Shown: in pieces, positions 41,042 to 41,599 of the stretch
Layout of the letters: each line of letters starts with the position of its first letter
Position numbering within the stretch: position 1 is the stretch's first letter
Source of the DNA: Hyphococcus sp.
GTDB taxonomy: Bacteria > Pseudomonadota > Alphaproteobacteria > Caulobacterales > Parvularculaceae
Reading direction: 5' to 3'
DNA: 41,599 nucleotides
Assembly: GCA_021776245.1 (NCBI GenBank)
Contig: JAJFGF010000020.1
Location: forward strand, 1-41,599
Notes under the pieces: model-generated
The model's database searches: none
Seen by the model: only the letters and a program-made list of their open reading frames with translations
What the model was told of the DNA's origin: nothing
Position numbers and translations under genes: made by a program

Positions 41042-41599
41042 GAGCATTTCGCGTTTGAATAGAGTCGACAGGGATTCCCTGGGCTTGCGAAGTGTGATTC
41101 CTGCTTGTCAGGAGGTTCGCCATGCCAAAGAGCTATTCACTTGATCTTCGCACCCGCGTTCATGCGTTTGTCGAAGCTGGCCATTCTCGTCGTGCGGCGG
41201 CGCGTCATTTCGATGTCAGTGCGAGCTTTGTCATCAATTTGATGACCAACAGCGCGAAGCGTGGGTCGCTGACGGCGAAGCCACGCGGCGGCGCGCAACA
41301 CAGCAAGCTGCACCCCTTTCGGGCATATCTGATCAAGCAGGTTGAAGCCCAGCCCGACATCACGCTTGAAGAACTCGTCGCCGATCTCAAAGACGCGTTT
41401 GACCTCACGGTGCATCTGGCGTCGATTTCCCGGCTGCTGCGCGACGCTGGCTTCACCTATAAAAAAAACGCTTCTGGCGCAGGAATCCGAACGCGCTGAC
41501 GTCAGGGCGGGGCGTCTTTTATGGAAGGTCTGGCGTCAGCCCCGCATGGCCCGCGAAGCGCATCGCCTGGTGTTTATCGATGAAACATCGGTCAACACC
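41042..41599 (+). mobile_element. IS630-type insertion element, left part (cut by window edge)
   Basis: The element carries an IS630/Tc1-mariner transposase gene. IS630 elements insert at TA, and a TA stands at 41040-41041, just before GAGCATTTCGCG, which I take as the start of the left inverted repeat. The boundary is inferred; the right end lies outside the window and cannot be checked. Only 7 bases separate the tdk stop codon from this end. Confidence 0.6.
41122..41599 (+). CDS. IS630-family transposase, frame broken at an A8 run, incomplete
   Basis: From ATG 41122 (AGGAGG 9 bases before) the protein starts MPKSYSLDLRTRVHAFVEAG, with an N-terminal helix-turn-helix (HSRRAAARHFDVSASFVINL) and a second, winged-helix part (DITLEELVADLKDAFDLTV). 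The first frame stops at 41499 after an unrelated tail. From the A8 run (41461-41468) the +1 frame reads KKTLLAQESERADV and PHRLVFIDET-like sequence (HRLVFIDETSVNT) with the first catalytic Asp of the DDE triad at the window end. Seven A would give one continuous frame, so either slippage on the A run makes the full enzyme, or this copy is disrupted. Confidence 0.8.

Noticed and set aside
1-41599. CRISPR array, prophage, defence island or riboswitch
   Set aside because: No regularly spaced repeats, phage structural genes, defence families or recognisable aptamer folds were seen.

Overview
The window looks like chromosomal DNA from an alphaproteobacterium of the Caulobacterales, Hyphomonadaceae or Parvularculales type. 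The grounds are a consensus CtrA box (TTAA-N7-TTAAC) and a GANTC site in front of nrdA, a bufferin (DUF2282/DUF692/DUF2063/DoxX) operon, an IalB-like protein, a TonB-dependent receptor paired with a TPR-sulfotransferase, and several small proteins of alphaproteobacterial type. No plasmid, phage or CRISPR signature is visible. The only mobile element is an IS630-type element cut by the right edge.

Left part (1-5750): an envelope and stress block with decay. It holds the end of a universal stress protein, a frameshifted remnant of a bifunctional aminoglycoside-phosphotransferase-like/ATP-binding protein, a minus-strand run of BON-MscS channel, DUF2254 membrane protein and PRC-barrel-like lipoprotein, and then a metallophosphoesterase cut in half and joined to the tail of an unidentified gene. 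About 600 bases without a convincing gene follow.

5750-15300: an HSL-type esterase, an Uup-type ABC-F ATPase, then the bufferin operon: Cys-rich precursor, MNIO enzyme starting at TTG, DUF2063 partner and DoxX membrane protein. A thioesterase (also TTG start, with an ideal ribosome binding site) faces a lipoprotein amidohydrolase. A conserved four-helix membrane protein of unknown role follows.

15300-20470: nrdA, encoding the class I ribonucleotide reductase large subunit, has a compact control region with a CtrA box, a strong NrdR box (with a weaker partner one helical face upstream) and GATTC. Next come a doubly frameshifted SEC-C zinc-motif gene and a promoter-leader peptide-alternative hairpin arrangement in front of a conserved gene of unknown function; this is the best candidate here for an undescribed regulatory device. 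A divergent polysaccharide deacetylase and two small membrane proteins complete the stretch.

20470-31140: a TonB-dependent receptor divergent from a TPR-sulfotransferase with a possible CtrA box between them; tRNA-Val(CAC); a divergent pair of sensor kinases (REC-HisKA-HATPase, and HAMP-HisKA-HATPase-REC-HPt); a LexA/CI-like repressor that appears to lack the protease dyad; and a conserved 65-residue protein whose stop codon overlaps that of gph.

31140-41034: housekeeping genes. These are gph, then glmU-rpiA-unknown-gor as one probable operon (cell-wall UDP-GlcNAc, pentose phosphate and glutathione redox), an IalB-like secreted protein, and acnA-dapF-tdk. The IS630-type element begins 7 bases after tdk, and its transposase frame is broken at an A8 run.
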